A stretch of 64,000 nt of DNA from Isoetes taiwanensis. Its lineage: Eukaryota; Streptophyta; Lycopodiopsida; Isoetales; Isoetaceae. This document shows, piece by piece, positions 12,296 through 24,881 of the stretch. Position numbers and translations under genes: made by a program. The stretch lies in assembly GCA_021234155.1 (NCBI GenBank), contig JAJEKV010000014.1, forward strand, positions 4,791,563-4,855,562, given 5' to 3'. How positions within the stretch are numbered: the stretch's first letter is position 1; every line of letters begins with the position of its first letter. Below the pieces are notes generated by a model. It saw only the letters and a program-made list of their open reading frames with translations, did no database searches and was not told the origin of the DNA.

Positions 12296-14242
12296 ATGCC
12301 TAAAATGGCGACATACACATCTGCACATGGCCGATTTTGGCCAGAATCAACTCAAGACTTTTCGCATCTGTCTATTGCAGTCGAAAGTTTGCTCCAAAGA
12401 TATGATTCTTATCTGAATCCGTTTGTTGATAGCTGGCTTAGTTTGAAGGTTTTTCCATTTCATTCCTATGCGTTAATAGAGATTTGCAAATCTAGGTTGT
12501 TACTGCAGTGCAGACATCTAACTTTTTTTCTGCTCTGATACAGATATGCTCTTGGTTATTGATCGAATAGGAGCGCTCTACGGCAGTAATAGCAAAGCTT
12601 TCCAAAATTGTTGGAAAGTAGTTGCTACGAATTGTGGGCAAGGGAAAAGTAAGGAGAAACCGCTGAGTTTGGTTGGCTTGGAACAGTTCGATCTTCTATA
12701 GAAAGTTGATAGGGTTTCGGCAGCATTTGCTTATCCTCATATGATTTGTGAATTTTTTATCACAGGATTATCACTGTGTATAGATAAATAATTGCGTTGG
12801 TGACAGTGACTACAAAGCTTTCTTTCTATTTGTCTTTTACATCGTTGGAGCTTCCATATATGCTCTGGTGTTTATTCTGACTTCACTACGTGACATATAT
12901 TAAAGCACTTTGTTTCTGAACTGACAACTTATTTCTATTCTACAGACCCTGTTTGGATTCCATGCGTTTGAAGAGTTTGGAAGGTTTCAGCAAGGTTCTG
13001 AAGATAAATTTATGAGGGTGCAACCTGCCAGCACTTTTGATGCTGTGTCGTCTTTACTAAAGGTGCATACATGTTGTCTATCTTGGTTTTTTGCTAGGCT
13101 CAGTTCTTGGTGCTTCAAACTTCTAGTTTCCATTGCCATTGCTCTCCAGATCCTTTGTGGAACCATATTACTGCCTGTGTTTGTGGCACTATGTGACAGA
13201 ACTTTTGTTCAGAAAATGGTCTATGATATTCTTTAAGTGTTAAAATGCTACACAGTGCAGTTCACTATTTGAAGTTAACACATTTGAGCTTACGCCCTGT
13301 GGTTGTTTATTATTTCCTGGCTGCCCTCGGTTCATGTATATAATATTCTTTTGTGCTCCACGACATTCGCAAGTTGGAGAAGGAAAACAACTCCAAATTA
13401 CTGAGGTTCGAACTGCCAGGAAGTCATAACAGGAGTGAAGCCTCTTTTTACACCGACTTGAATGTTTGTCAGACAACAATCTGTGATTTTTAGCCTGCCT
13501 TAGATTATATTAGATGAGAATTAAGTATCTGCTACTTGGGGTGAAGCACTAGATAAAAAATGTGTTGTTCCTTATTCAACTTTTCTTTTTCTCTCATGCA
13601 ATGCAATTTGTGAAGAACGGGAAAAATGGATAGGAGACTTTGTTTTCAACAGGTTTTATGGGAACAAATGTTTCAGTCCAGCAGCTATTCCATCAACATA
13701 GTCTATCAATGCATTGCAGATGGCCTTAACACTGTGATGTGTACACAAGTTGTTTCACTTCTATAATTTGTTTGTTTTGCAAAATGTGCTACCAGCTTCT
13801 GCTCTCAGTTCATATCTACCTTCTTACAGAAGATGAAAGCTGGCAATCCTAAGGTAAAGCTCCAGTTTCTAAGCATAGCTTGGGAAAGAAAATACTATCC
13901 GATTGTTTTGCTGCAGTAAATATACAGACATTCCTGTTGCACTTTTTTCTACAAGTCTAGGGCTGTGTTTAAGGAGTTCCAGAGTAATCGGACATTGGGG
14001 TAACTACCATATTTAGAGTTGTAAGAGTAGTTTTTTTGAAGGGCACGCTGCTGCAAGGTAAACCTTTCCATCTAGCTTCTAGTTTAGGGGTAACATTGAA
14101 GGATCGCTACACAGGTGGATGCAAAATATGAGCATTTTTTCTGTGGAGTAATGGCAGCAGACATGGCGAGCTTTTTGCTTACCGTATCTCTCCTTGAAAT
14201 CAATGATCCATTATCTTTCCAAGGCCCTCTCAACTTCTTAAG
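12296..14242 (+). CDS. Unrecognised spliced gene, three exons
   Basis: Three in-frame exons with good splice sites. Exon 1 is 12296-12448 (begins MPKMATYTSAHGRFW, ends DSWLSLK, donor GTTTTT). Exon 2 is 12946-13062 (acceptor CTACAG, TLFGFHAFEEFGRF through STFDAVSSLLK, donor GTGCAT). Exon 3 is 14115-14242 (acceptor ACACAG, VDAKYEHFFCGVMAADMASF through LEINDPLSFQGPLNFLR, donor GTCAGC). The first two junctions are phase 0 and no stop interrupts, about 130 residues in all. A further possible exon (DALIDMTTITGWTTNG through FFDSKDQ, donor GTTAAT) starts near 14262, but I see no acceptor for it. I recognise no domain. Open frames plus matching phases argue for a real or recently lost gene. The start could also be the second ATG (12305). 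Confidence 0.5.
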
Positions 14243-17200
14243 GTCAGCATATTTCTGTGACTTGATGCCCTTATTGACATGACCACAATCACTGGCTGGA
14301 CAACCAATGGAATTCTATTTTTTGACTCTAAAGATCAGGTTAATGTCGTTTTAACCTTTGATGTTTCTAAACGTAGTCCATTTCCCAAAGGCTTTGGGCA
14401 TTCTATATTACTGAGTAAATTTGAGGCATTCTATTCTATTGAGTAAATTTGGAACAGTCACTAGGCAATTATGCCATGAACCATGCAAGGGCGCACGTTA
14501 TACTGCTAGAGTTGTCAGGTAGTGTTCAACTCTAGTGTTTACTTTTTTTGTTGTCTCTATTTGCCTTCAGTGCTTTGACTTTTTGCAGTTCTGTTTGCTT
14601 TATAAGCTTTTGTCTCTAAACTGATCAGAGACTTGCTTTTTGCAGAAATGCTCGTGGCATTTGTTTTTTAAGGACTCTTCAACAAAAGATTGCCATGCTT
14701 CAATATGCTTAGATCATATGTGTTGGTGCGCAATCCTTTAAGATGTTAAAATGTCTCAAATGATGCATGTGGAGAGCCAGTTTCAAACAGTCGTACAACT
14801 TGCCAATTTTGGCATCTTAGTTGTTGACCACCCTCTAGAAGAACTGCTTTATTTATCTGTTCAGAACTTATTCCCGCATATGCTGTGGGAGTTGGCAGTG
14901 GGTCTGTCCCTTTCAAATCTTTATCCTCTGCTTTGTGGTATGACATGTAAGATGATATGCAGATTGAAGCTCCGAATTGATCGGCTCTAGCTTGACAACC
15001 AGTTGCATGCAATATTTAGTCCACAGGATAATGCCAAACAAGCAGAGTTCGTCTTGAGATGCTGTATAACTACTTAAGATGTTGGAGTTTCTGATCATTA
15101 TATGAAATGCAGTTGAGCCACCCACATGTGCATAATATTCTGCTTATTTATACTGATATGTAACATCTTCAAGGGTCTGAGCATACCAAATATGCCTTAA
15201 CTCATCAATATTCATGAGCCAATCATTTGGGGTATTCATGAAATTTATTCCGTGCCAATGTGGGTCAGCTAACAAGCAGCCAGTCAAAAGCTGTTGTCTG
15301 ATAACTTGCCTTGCAACCCTCTTATTTTGCTCATATCTGAGGTTGTGCAAGTGCACTTATTGTTTATTTCATGGAGACAGATGTAGCTTTTCATTTTCTA
15401 ACTTGACAACAAGTGCAGATATATCAGCATTGGACTGTTCATTTACTGAACAAAGAATAAAATGAGCCTTTTTAGATACAACTTGCAATCTTTTGCTCCC
15501 CGAGTTCCATTGTGATGCTGCTTGCTTCTGTTCATGAAGGGAACAACTTTTTTGGACTTGAGGACCAACTTTGCTGCCTCAAGCAAGCGATGAAGATCAT
15601 CAAAGGCACAAATAACTGCGGGTCTACCAATTTTTAGGAAGGTTGCCACAACATTAAGAACCAAAATCCACAGGTGATAACCAGTAGCATGTTTTCAAGA
15701 TACTACAAACTATTTCCAATCTGTTGTGATTGCTTCAGAGCGAAAAGGCTAAAACTCTTGAAACAGTGAGCAAGTCCGTGCCCTCATCAAATGCATTACT
15801 TTCCCAAATATTGTTGTATAGACGAAGCGTGAAACAATTTTGTACACAATATCTATTAAATGCATTTGAAACATGCTTTTTGGCTCTTATGAATACATTG
15901 GGTGTTTTGTTTCCCAAGAATTGCCCATTTAAGATTTAAGAAACTGAACAGACCATATATGGATCTGGGAAAATTACAGAATTTGCATATAGGCATGTTC
16001 CACTTGCTTTTCATGTATGCATTACTTGAAACAAGACAATTAATGCAAAACACAACCATCATGCATGTAGGTGAACCATTGTTCCAAATTTTGCTAATTA
16101 TAATTTGCTTGGTAAAGAGCAATGTAGGTATAACGTGTTGTTGATATAACATTTTGAATGTGCTATGCAGTACATTGCTCTAGATTTAAACTTACCCAAT
16201 ATACGTTATAAGCGATGCAAATAATTGGCTATATATGTATTCACGTCAAATCCCATGGCACCAGCCACTAGTCATTTGATGCAATATTCCCAATGGAACT
16301 TTCGAGGAATCTAAGGGAATCTGCAAGAAAATTATTTTGCAAGGAGCCCGTTTATACCTCTCAAAGAGCTTCTCTGGAACATTGCATAATATTGTTAGAA
16401 GGTGGTAAACATGGTAGACTCGCGCCTTACAAACCTCATCTACACGACGACCATAGATCCAGAACAACTTAAACCTGCTGGAAGGAGAAGCAAGCCATCT
16501 AGTTCTCCAGATGGAATGTGCAGGAACAAGGGTGCATATATTTTGCTCTCTTTGTTGTTGCTATTAGATGTTTCTTTACAACAATAGCTACTACAGAGAG
16601 GTAAGTATGTTAAAAAAAAAACCATGTACCAGTGTCACATATAAAGATTCATTTGGGTCATTTATATTTTCTTACAAGAGGTAAACTTTGAGTATATGTC
16701 ACCCTCGATAGTGCCACATGCCATGTTGCTCTCAATACCATGAACTCAATTCCATTTAAATGTGTGAAGCACATTATCATGAACAATGAACAACGTAGGT
16801 TGTGTTTATTTGCCTAAGTTCTATTTTCTCATGTAACCTCACATCAGGCCAATGCATGCAAGAAGCATCTTTGGTTTTATATAAGGGATCAACTGGTGCT
16901 AAGTTGTTGTTGAATGAGGATAAAGACATAGCAGAAGCAACTTTAATTATGTATGAAGGTTGAGGTTATGCCACATTCTCACATAATACCCAAGATACCA
17001 TATTATTGCAATGCATAGAGGTGGGCACAATTGATTGACGCATTGAATAGGTGATTTTGGTTTAGTGACAGAAGCATTTAAAGAGGCTATGGTTGGATAA
17101 AACACAGTTATAGCAATTGATAAGCTTATAGTAATTTTTGTTGGTTATTATTGCACATGGGTTGGCGATAGTTAAGGCATTTGAACGCGTGATTCTCTAT

Positions 17201-17733
17201 TTAGTGCAAGCATATTAAAGAATGGTTGAACAGTGGGTCCATAAATTGTTTTGTGCTTCGTACAACCCCATGGACCTTTCGTTTCCTGATTAGTAATGAG
17301 GCTAATTAAAATATAGAGGACTTTCAGAGTGAGGCTTAAAAGTTAAAAAAAGGGATGGCGAGCATTAAAATTTCAGATACAACTAAAATTGCATAGTTGT
17401 ATCAGATTTACAAGCATGTACTTAAACCATGCAAAAAGAAATATGAAACAAAAGAGTCTAGGAATAATCTTGGCCGACAGGTTTTTTGGACAATTGTGGC
17501 ATCAAATTTGTACTTTTTTCAGATTGTTATGATTGCTATGCATAGGTAGATTTGGAGCCAGTGCTCAATTAATGCAACTCACTTGAATTTGGCTTGAACT
17601 ATCAAAACTTTGTTATTTACCTATGGCTTCTTCTAACAGCATTCTTGGCACTCAACGTAAGATACTCAGCTTGGATTTTAGTCCCAGATCTTTATAACCC
17701 ATGGCTGACAAGCCCATTGATAGTACAAAAACT

Positions 17734-17736
<3 letters not shown>
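14243..17736. other. Long unassigned stretch
   Basis: AT-rich, T-tract-rich DNA. Beyond the possible extra exon at about 14262-14338, I see no family, RNA gene or clear repeat. Short open frames on both strands look like chance. Confidence 0.45.

Positions 17737-17816
<80 letters not shown>
17737..17816. repeat. TA dinucleotide microsatellite
   Basis: About 80 bases of uninterrupted TA repeat. It reads as Tyr-Ile repeats in every frame and should not be taken as coding. Confidence 0.97.
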
Positions 17817-17820
<4 letters not shown>

Positions 17821-18432
17821 CAAAGCATCAAATACAAAATTATGCATTATGAAAGAAATATCTATTAGGTACAAAATGCAAAGGATCGCGAATGTTGGGG
17901 CAAGATTATAGAACTTGTTGGACCACTACATAAACCATCCAAGTCAATTCAATATACTCATGTTTGTCTAGATAATGCAACTAACCAATCTGAGCTTCAT
18001 AAGAGAAATGATGTTCAAGGTCTAAAACACTTTTCTAATGATAAAGCTGTGGATTTTCCAGGCCTGTAAGTGGAGCTGTTGGACTACGACTGGTATGTTC
18101 AATAGGGCTCTCCAAGAAGGGTTCCTTTACAATAAACAGCGGGCAAAAATCAAGGCCAAAATATTAGTTCAATAAATGTGCATAGCTAATTCAAACAAAA
18201 GTAGACCGTGCTTAGATCTTTTATGAGGTTTTGGACTTATTAACTGTGTAGAAATGGTACGAGCCATGATTCGACCACTTCCATATTTCTAATATTGGCA
18301 CTTTTAAATTAGACCATTAAATATTTAACTAGTCCCATGGATATGTTTATCCACCATTAACCATATAAATCTTGACCTAACTTCAGAGCTTGCATCTTCA
18401 ATAATTGTCTAGGTTAAAACCTTGGAAATATC
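17817..18432. other. Unassigned stretch
   Basis: No gene or structure identified between the microsatellite and repeat R copy B. Confidence 0.5.
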
Positions 18433-19652
18433 GACATTAACATTTTTCACATTCCCCTTTCATGTTAGATATCTTTGTTTTTCTTTAACTGTCGTTATCC
18501 CCTGCAACCTGTATGAACTTGACCTGTCTTCGATTTGTGCAGAATTTTACTGCAAGAATTTTACTTCCATGTAACCTTCTTAACTTTGTCAAGCTTTTCC
18601 ACTTAACTAATTCTGTCTGATATCATTACTCCTAGACTTTTCTGCAACTTAACAAACCTATACACATGAATAATCTTATTTAAAATACATGCAACTTGTT
18701 TTTCAATATTTTTATATTCAACTATAATAACTCCCTTTGCAACCATATCTCTTGTGTCGTTTCCCAGAAAATATATGGTATAATACGTATATCCTAACCA
18801 TACAAATATATGTTAATAGACTTGTATGCAGTTAACGTAAGGAGGGGCATGGCCAAGTTATTTATATGACTTTGACAACCTTAGGTATGAACCCATGTCC
18901 ACATGGCTTCATCCTATGGGCGACCTGCCACATGGACGCACCCTGTTGGAGCCAAGTGGCCTCATGCGAACCCTAACATATAAAAGGCCAAACCCTAACC
19001 CTATGCCACTTTTGGTTCCACCAACTTTTGATCCACCGGTTTGCTCCGATTCGAGGATCATCTTCGACAGCCTAGGTTGCAGTAGCAGTCCGGAAGTGTG
19101 AGCGCAGTAGAGGAGGGTCATCTACTGGAATCACCTACTAGAGATGAAGAACGAAGGAGAGGGAGGCAGCTCATCAGGAGCAGGTATTTCGTGTAGACTA
19201 CAATTGAGTTGCATGTTATGTCTTGTAGAGCCATTCTAGAACCTATAGTTCTGAGCATGAACCCTAACTGTAAGTTAGATGCATGCGATTAGGAAGTAAT
19301 TGTTATTTTTGTTATTTATCATGTTATATTGATATATGATGTTGGTTGATGTCATGTTTGCACCTTTTGTGTATTGGAAAGGGGGGTGGATACCTTGTAG
19401 CCATTATTTAGATGATGCTCCTAATTTAGACTCATTAGTTCCCATTATTTTGTGGCATGCACATAGAGCCCACCTGGCTATGGGTTAGGCTTATAATCGA
19501 TCACTTCATGTGGGCCGGGTATGAGTCTGACACTTCCTAGGTCAATGCTGCCAGCTTTTGTTTTGGGAAGTTTAGTCAGATAAGGACATGTGCCGCTACA
19601 ATCCTCTAGCCACCCATAGAGCCATTGAACTCCAAGAAGGGGATACAACCCT
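18433..19652 (+). repeat. Dispersed repeat family R, copy B (3'-truncated)
   Basis: Closest to copy A and readable beside it from GACATTAACATTTTTCACAT through the promoter, mini-exon and AT-rich middle. It stops abruptly at about 19652 inside the zone corresponding to about 1365 of copy A and passes directly into purine-rich DNA. It also lacks an internal segment corresponding to about 1080-1145 of copy A. Confidence 0.7.
18979..19183 (+). promoter_or_regulatory. Core promoter and mini-exon of repeat R, copy B
   Basis: TATAAAA at 18979-18985; ATG at 19144 opening MKNEGEGGSSSGAG; donor-like GCAG/GTATTT after 19183. Spacing from TATA to ATG matches copy A closely. Confidence 0.45.
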
Positions 19653-20400
19653 TGTGCAAGCTACATACACGGCAAAAAAACAAAGTGCAACCGTGCATAT
19701 GGCGGACAAAAACACCTCATAGACAATAACATGACAAAAGGGAAATGAAACCCTGGGAATGTCCCGTATGCATAACACAAGGAAAAAACAACGTTTGAAC
19801 ACGAGAAAAACAACCGAGTTAATGCATTTAGTGAATAAAATGAGGCCCACCCTATGCAATCCCCCAAGTGATCAACAATAATGATGAATAATGATAAAGA
19901 ATGATAAATAACCGAGGCAATAAGATTAAGAGGAAAAACCTACCCATGGTAATGTGTAAAATGCATAGACATAAAAAAGACAAAATGCAACCTGGCATAT
20001 TCACAAAGCTACAAAGGTGGCAGAATAAAAAACACGATATAAGCAATAAAAAGAAATGAAACCATGGTAATGCAGCGTACAAAATATGAAAACAAGGGCA
20101 ACATCCCAAGGAAATTACAGCATAAGCCACAAGATGAAATCGAAGCAAAATACGGGCCAGAAGATAAACAAGAAAAAACAATCCTAATAGTGCATACAAC
20201 CGTTGAATAGTGCGGTGCATCGATATCCAAGATAAAAACACAATGGTAAAGGATAAAATCCGAAAACCATAGGAAAACATAAAATTCATAAGATAATGCC
20301 ACAAGTAGAGAAACCACATGGTCAACTAAAAAGAAAAATGTAAAAAGTAACACATGAAAAGATATAGATCCGAGTCAAGAACCACCCGCGTATTACAAAA
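19653..20400. other. Purine-rich (A-rich) block
   Basis: The plus strand is strongly A- and G-biased for about 750 bases. This bias creates long hydrophobic open frames on the minus strand (for example 19852-20325) that I regard as composition artefacts. It resembles 22860-24560 in texture and may be part of the same unrecognised element. Confidence 0.4.
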
Positions 20401-22339
20401 TCCCCTAGTCACCTTATATATGAATATGTAGCATTATAACAGGGGGTTTCCTTTGGATTTTTTATACGTTTTTTATTAAGGTTTTTATATGATTTGAACG
20501 ATGTATTCACGTTGATGTACGAAAAAGTATTTCTAGAGTGCTTCCCTTTCTCAGCCGTTGATTTTGATTGAGAAGGAGAAATTGTGCCGTTGATTTTGAT
20601 TGAGAAGAGAAATCGTGTGGTTTTAATTAGTGGCAGTTCCTATTTTTTACCCATGTTTGTTGCATGTAGGCCCAGGAAACATCTAGCAAAAAAAATAAAT
20701 ACTTTTGGCTCGGATTTGGTGTGCGATTCTGGTGCTGCAGAGAAGAAATTGTCATGCAAGTTTTGAGAGCGGAGTTAGAATTTGTCACGAAAGTTTTGAG
20801 AAATGTAGTATTTCTCATAAAGATTATACGAATGAAAATCTGGGCCGGATGTCTGAATCTATTTTAAGTTGGGCTGATCGAGAAGCTTTTGTGTCAGATA
20901 TCATGAACACACAAACAAGTTATCATCGACATCAAAAAAGGAAACAGGAAATGATATGAGCGGCTGAGGGCGAACAGTTCGGCCAATCCTGAATCCTAAC
21001 GATGGCTTTTCTGAGAAGGAGCTATTTCCAGCTGAGGAGCTAGCGGTAAGCTAATCAGGTAAAAAATTTAGGTCATCTCGTGTTACTTTGAAAAAACCAG
21101 GCCAACACCAGGCCAACAATCTGGATGCATATTTGGACAATCTGGATGCATATTTTGCCATCGGCTTTATCTTGTATGGGTCTATTTGCGTCTTCAATTT
21201 AGATGCGTGCGCTATAGTAATAATAGTAATTCATATCGATTCTGTGGATGCTGCTTGTGTGTCAAGGCGTGAAGAAGCATAAACAGGAAGCTTGGAGAGC
21301 AGATTGGCCATAGATATTTCTTCATGGGCATACTAAATGCAAGAGATAAAGATAAGATGGAGTAGTTGCACGGTCAAGCTAGGTTATGGTTTCAACTTAT
21401 CTTCCTTAATCAATCTGCATATCACAGTGCATAGAAGATTTGCAGATGTCTTATCTCTGGCCATGATTTTGAAACCTATTGCTAGAGGTACAGAATTCGG
21501 CTTGTTTGATACATAACTGGTAGATTTTATGGCAAGGTTACTGCATAAATATCAGAGCATACATGCTCCCTCATTCCCTTGAGATGAAGCAGGGATATGC
21601 AATACCGGAGACACCGGAGACAAGGCCACAACTAGGCACGCATTTGAACACATATTTGAATCTTTGACTCTGTAAGTTAATTTTTTGCTTGAATTCCAAC
21701 TAAGAAGCTTGCTTTTTCTGAAAAGGAAGACCATTTTATCTCTCAGCACAGCATCCACTAAATGCAATGTCTCATTTCTTATGCAGGAATGGATCTTCAA
21801 ATACTCTATTTCCAAATACTCTACTTTGGGGCAATTGTCCAGCCTATTATCTTATGTAGCACTATATTCAACTCATATCATGATGGATTTTTAAACTGCA
21901 TCCAGACCAAACTTACTATGGCTATAAGCCATCGCTCCATCCAGAAATTTCATGCACATGAATTACGTGCTGAACTATTTTAAAGATTGCAGTTGCTCTT
22001 CATAGCATTGTGATGAAGAGACAAACTATGCTTTTATGCCATTCATATACAATATACAGGATACAATGTTGTGGTGAAGAATCAAAATATATATCTATAC
22101 CATTTAGCAATTAAATGCTGTGGTGAAGCGTATGTAATTAAATTACATTATGCTATAACATTATAGTTACTCAGGTTTCATATTAGTTTTTTCTTTTATT
22201 TGTTATAATGCTAAATATTAGATATTACATATTGCTACATGTTTTGCATGTTTCACATGGTTTTACGTATGTTTGATTTTTTTAGGGCCCGAAGGGCCCA
22301 AAATTTTTTTTTAGCATAACAACCAACATATAACTACCA
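20401..22339. other. Unassigned stretch with short tandem repeats
   Basis: GCCGTTGATTTTGATTGAGA is repeated at about 20555 and 20588. CAATCTGGATGCATATTT is repeated at about 21118 and 21140. GGGCCCGAAGGGCCC is a small palindrome near 22287. No gene recognised. Confidence 0.4.
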
Positions 22340-22738
22340 TTAACATTAATTAACACAACCATTGGGTCCAACACATTTAAAATCCCCCTTAAACCCCCTT
22401 TGGTTTGGGTGCATATTCACACGGGGGGTGACGTAGGGCAGCGAGAGCCCTTATAATTATATTTTACACGTACAAAATTAACACCATATAGTATTTTGCT
22501 TAAAATCTTATAGTATTTTGCAAATCTTGTTATACAGTATAGCAAATTTTGTACTTGCATACCCCACAAACGAGGAACTTTACGTACGGGGTAGATTGAA
22601 GAATAAGGGGTGAATATGCCTATCCAACAGCTCTCGTTGCCCGGAGTCACCCGCCGTGTGAATATGCACCCAAACCAAAGGGGGTTTAAGGGGGATTTTA
22701 AATGTGTTGGACCCAATGGTTGTGTTAATTAATGTTAA
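22340..22738. mobile_element. Foldback MITE with ~100-bp inverted arms
   Basis: The left arm (22340 to about 22450) and right arm (about 22628 to 22738) are reverse complements. Both start TTAACATTAATTAACACAAC and run about 85 bp with no difference seen, then diverge slightly (GGGGGGTGAC against GGCGGGTGAC) and continue to GCGAGAGC/AACGAGAGC. The ~180-bp centre is AT-rich and non-coding. The near-identity of the arms points to recent activity. The flanks are partly palindromic, so I could not fix the target duplication or superfamily. Confidence 0.8.
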
Positions 22739-24660
22739 CAACAACAGATAAATAGTCAACCCCCTCATGGAAAAAAGAAAAACACGTAGGAACCCACAAT
22801 AAAAACCGCATTATTAAAATGTTTAGGATCCAAAAACATAAAAAGAGACATAAAACAAATGATTTATTCCATATTATTCAGCAGAGAGTGTCGACATCTA
22901 GATGACGCCAAGGCACAGAGCAAAACCGCCGCCCAGAGGCAAGGATAATCACGCTATCAATCCCAAAGAAATCGCCGGATAAGTGGGAAGAAACTGTGGG
23001 GGATACTCCGTCATGATGAGAAAAAATTCGCGCAACTGAATGGGGCGTAAGGATGAAAACCCCCATAGTAGAATGACGTCCCCTAAGAACGAGCACGAGT
23101 CGGGTCTAGAAGTTTATAGAAGCGGAATACACGACGGACAGAAGGAGAAAAGGATGCATAAAGGCGAAGCGCGCAGAAGAACTCTGCAGGCCAGTCAATG
23201 TCTGCCCGTTCAACCTGTAAGGCATTGCGAGCCGACGGATGCAATGCGTCCAAATGGGATGTATACAGATGGTGGGTTGTCATAGCAATCTCCGGAGGTG
23301 CAAAAGGAGGAAAAAAAACCAACAGGGAAGATCTTGGTGGAACAAAGGGGGCAAGGGAACAGCATCAGAGCTTGCAAAGGACTAACAAAGGAAACGGAAA
23401 TGAAGTGATAGTGGAAAACAAACCCCGTGGAAAAGGAATTGTGGCAGAACAGATTAAAAGAGCAACGAGTAGGAACAAGAGGAGAGGACGAATGGTCAGA
23501 AAAGACATGCAAGCAGAGTGAAGGAAGAAGCATGCAACAGAGGGCCTTAAAGAAGAAGAGCTGGAAATACAGCAGAAAGACTGGTGGGAATTGAAGGAAA
23601 CATACCATAGATAGAGCAGGAGCCATCGGATCGTGTCTGCCCAGCAGCAAGAGGAAAGAAAAGCCGGCTTCCAGCTGCATGCCAATGGGTGGTGGAGCCG
23701 AAACAGCGCCCACCTGCCCATGAAGGTGCCGAAACACCAGTTCGGCCAAGGAGGGAGCAAATGAGCGAGAAGGAGGGAATAGGCGACAGGGACGGGCAGG
23801 GGTTGCTTAACTGGAGGCGGAATGAAGAGAAAACAGAGACCGGCAGGACAAAAGGATAATAGAAGGAGTAAAAGGAAAACATTGAGAGCATAGGCTAAGG
23901 GCAGCAAGACAAGCGAAGAGCTTGGATTAGGGAGCGGAAAACCGAATCAAGCCAGAGAGCAACCAATCCGGCAGGACTTGAGCAGCATATGGGGTAAACT
24001 CTAGGATGCAAACTAAGAGCCAGAAGGAATGATGGCGGGATCCGCTGACAGGCTCAAGCCAGAAAATGGGTTAGAGAGAGAGAAACCGAACCAAAGGAGA
24101 TAAGCAAGGGCGAAATCAGAAGATTGAACAAGAACTGGGCAGTAATACCCAACAAAGAGCAACCAAGAAAAACTAAAGAGAAAACGAAACCATCATATCC
24201 TAACAATGCAAAACACCCACTTCAAACTGAAACCATAATGACATCGAAACCGTAAAACCGTCTTGTAAAGATCAAACAGCCCATGCCAAGGATTCAACAT
24301 GCGAATACATCAACAAGCCATGCGAGCAAGGGAAACAATAGAACAAAGAGATCTACAAGACTAATGGAGAGAAATTCCAGATATAACGAGCAGGGAAAGA
24401 AGAAGGCGTACCTTCCAAAGAAGGATAAGAAAACTCGCGAGGAAGATGCCAGTGGCGAGGACGTAAAGACAGGAGTCGAAAGAGAAGCTTGAGAGGAAAT
24501 CCATTGATCGAAGAGCCATCGAAGCAACGAGAATGGGAGAAGAGCTGCTGTGAGAAGACATCGATAACCGGTCTGAAAAAGGAAATGGCCTTATATAGGA
24601 GCTCGTCCCTTCCTAGAATGGCGATCCGATGGCTCGGATCGATGCTATTAAACGAAAATA
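22739..24660. other. Purine-rich block
   Basis: From about 22860 the plus strand is rich in A and G with few T, giving long spurious minus-strand frames (23210-23749, 23365-23907). No RT, gag, transposase or host domain is visible in any frame. It may be the untranslated or internal part of a retroelement. Confidence 0.4.
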
Positions 24661-24881
24661 TATTAGCCTTTCCTAAATAATGCCAAAATCCAAATTAACC
24701 TGCACTGTGCATGTTCGAAAGATCCAAGTTCAAACCAATATTCTGCTCAAGTGTTGAAGACAAGGTATTATGCAAGGTGTCTTCGCATTATCTCACCATC
24801 TTTGAAGACCAATGCTGCAGCTCCTTCCTCTGGGTCTTCATCGTCATCATCCTCCTGTAAACTTAATGTACGCAGCTCTGC

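Noticed and set aside
13400-13420. GGTTCGAACTGCC, resembling a tRNA B box
   Set aside because: No matching A box, acceptor stem or anticodon arm at the right distance.
17594-17911. 105-residue frame rich in Tyr-Ile
   Set aside because: It is the translation of a TA microsatellite.
19852-20353. Long hydrophobic minus-strand frames resembling membrane proteins
   Set aside because: They arise from the A-rich plus strand, which yields Phe/Leu/Ser-rich readings with few stops; no family motif.
23210-23907. 179- and 180-residue minus-strand frames
   Set aside because: Two overlapping frames of similar hydrophobic composition over purine-rich DNA; composition artefact.
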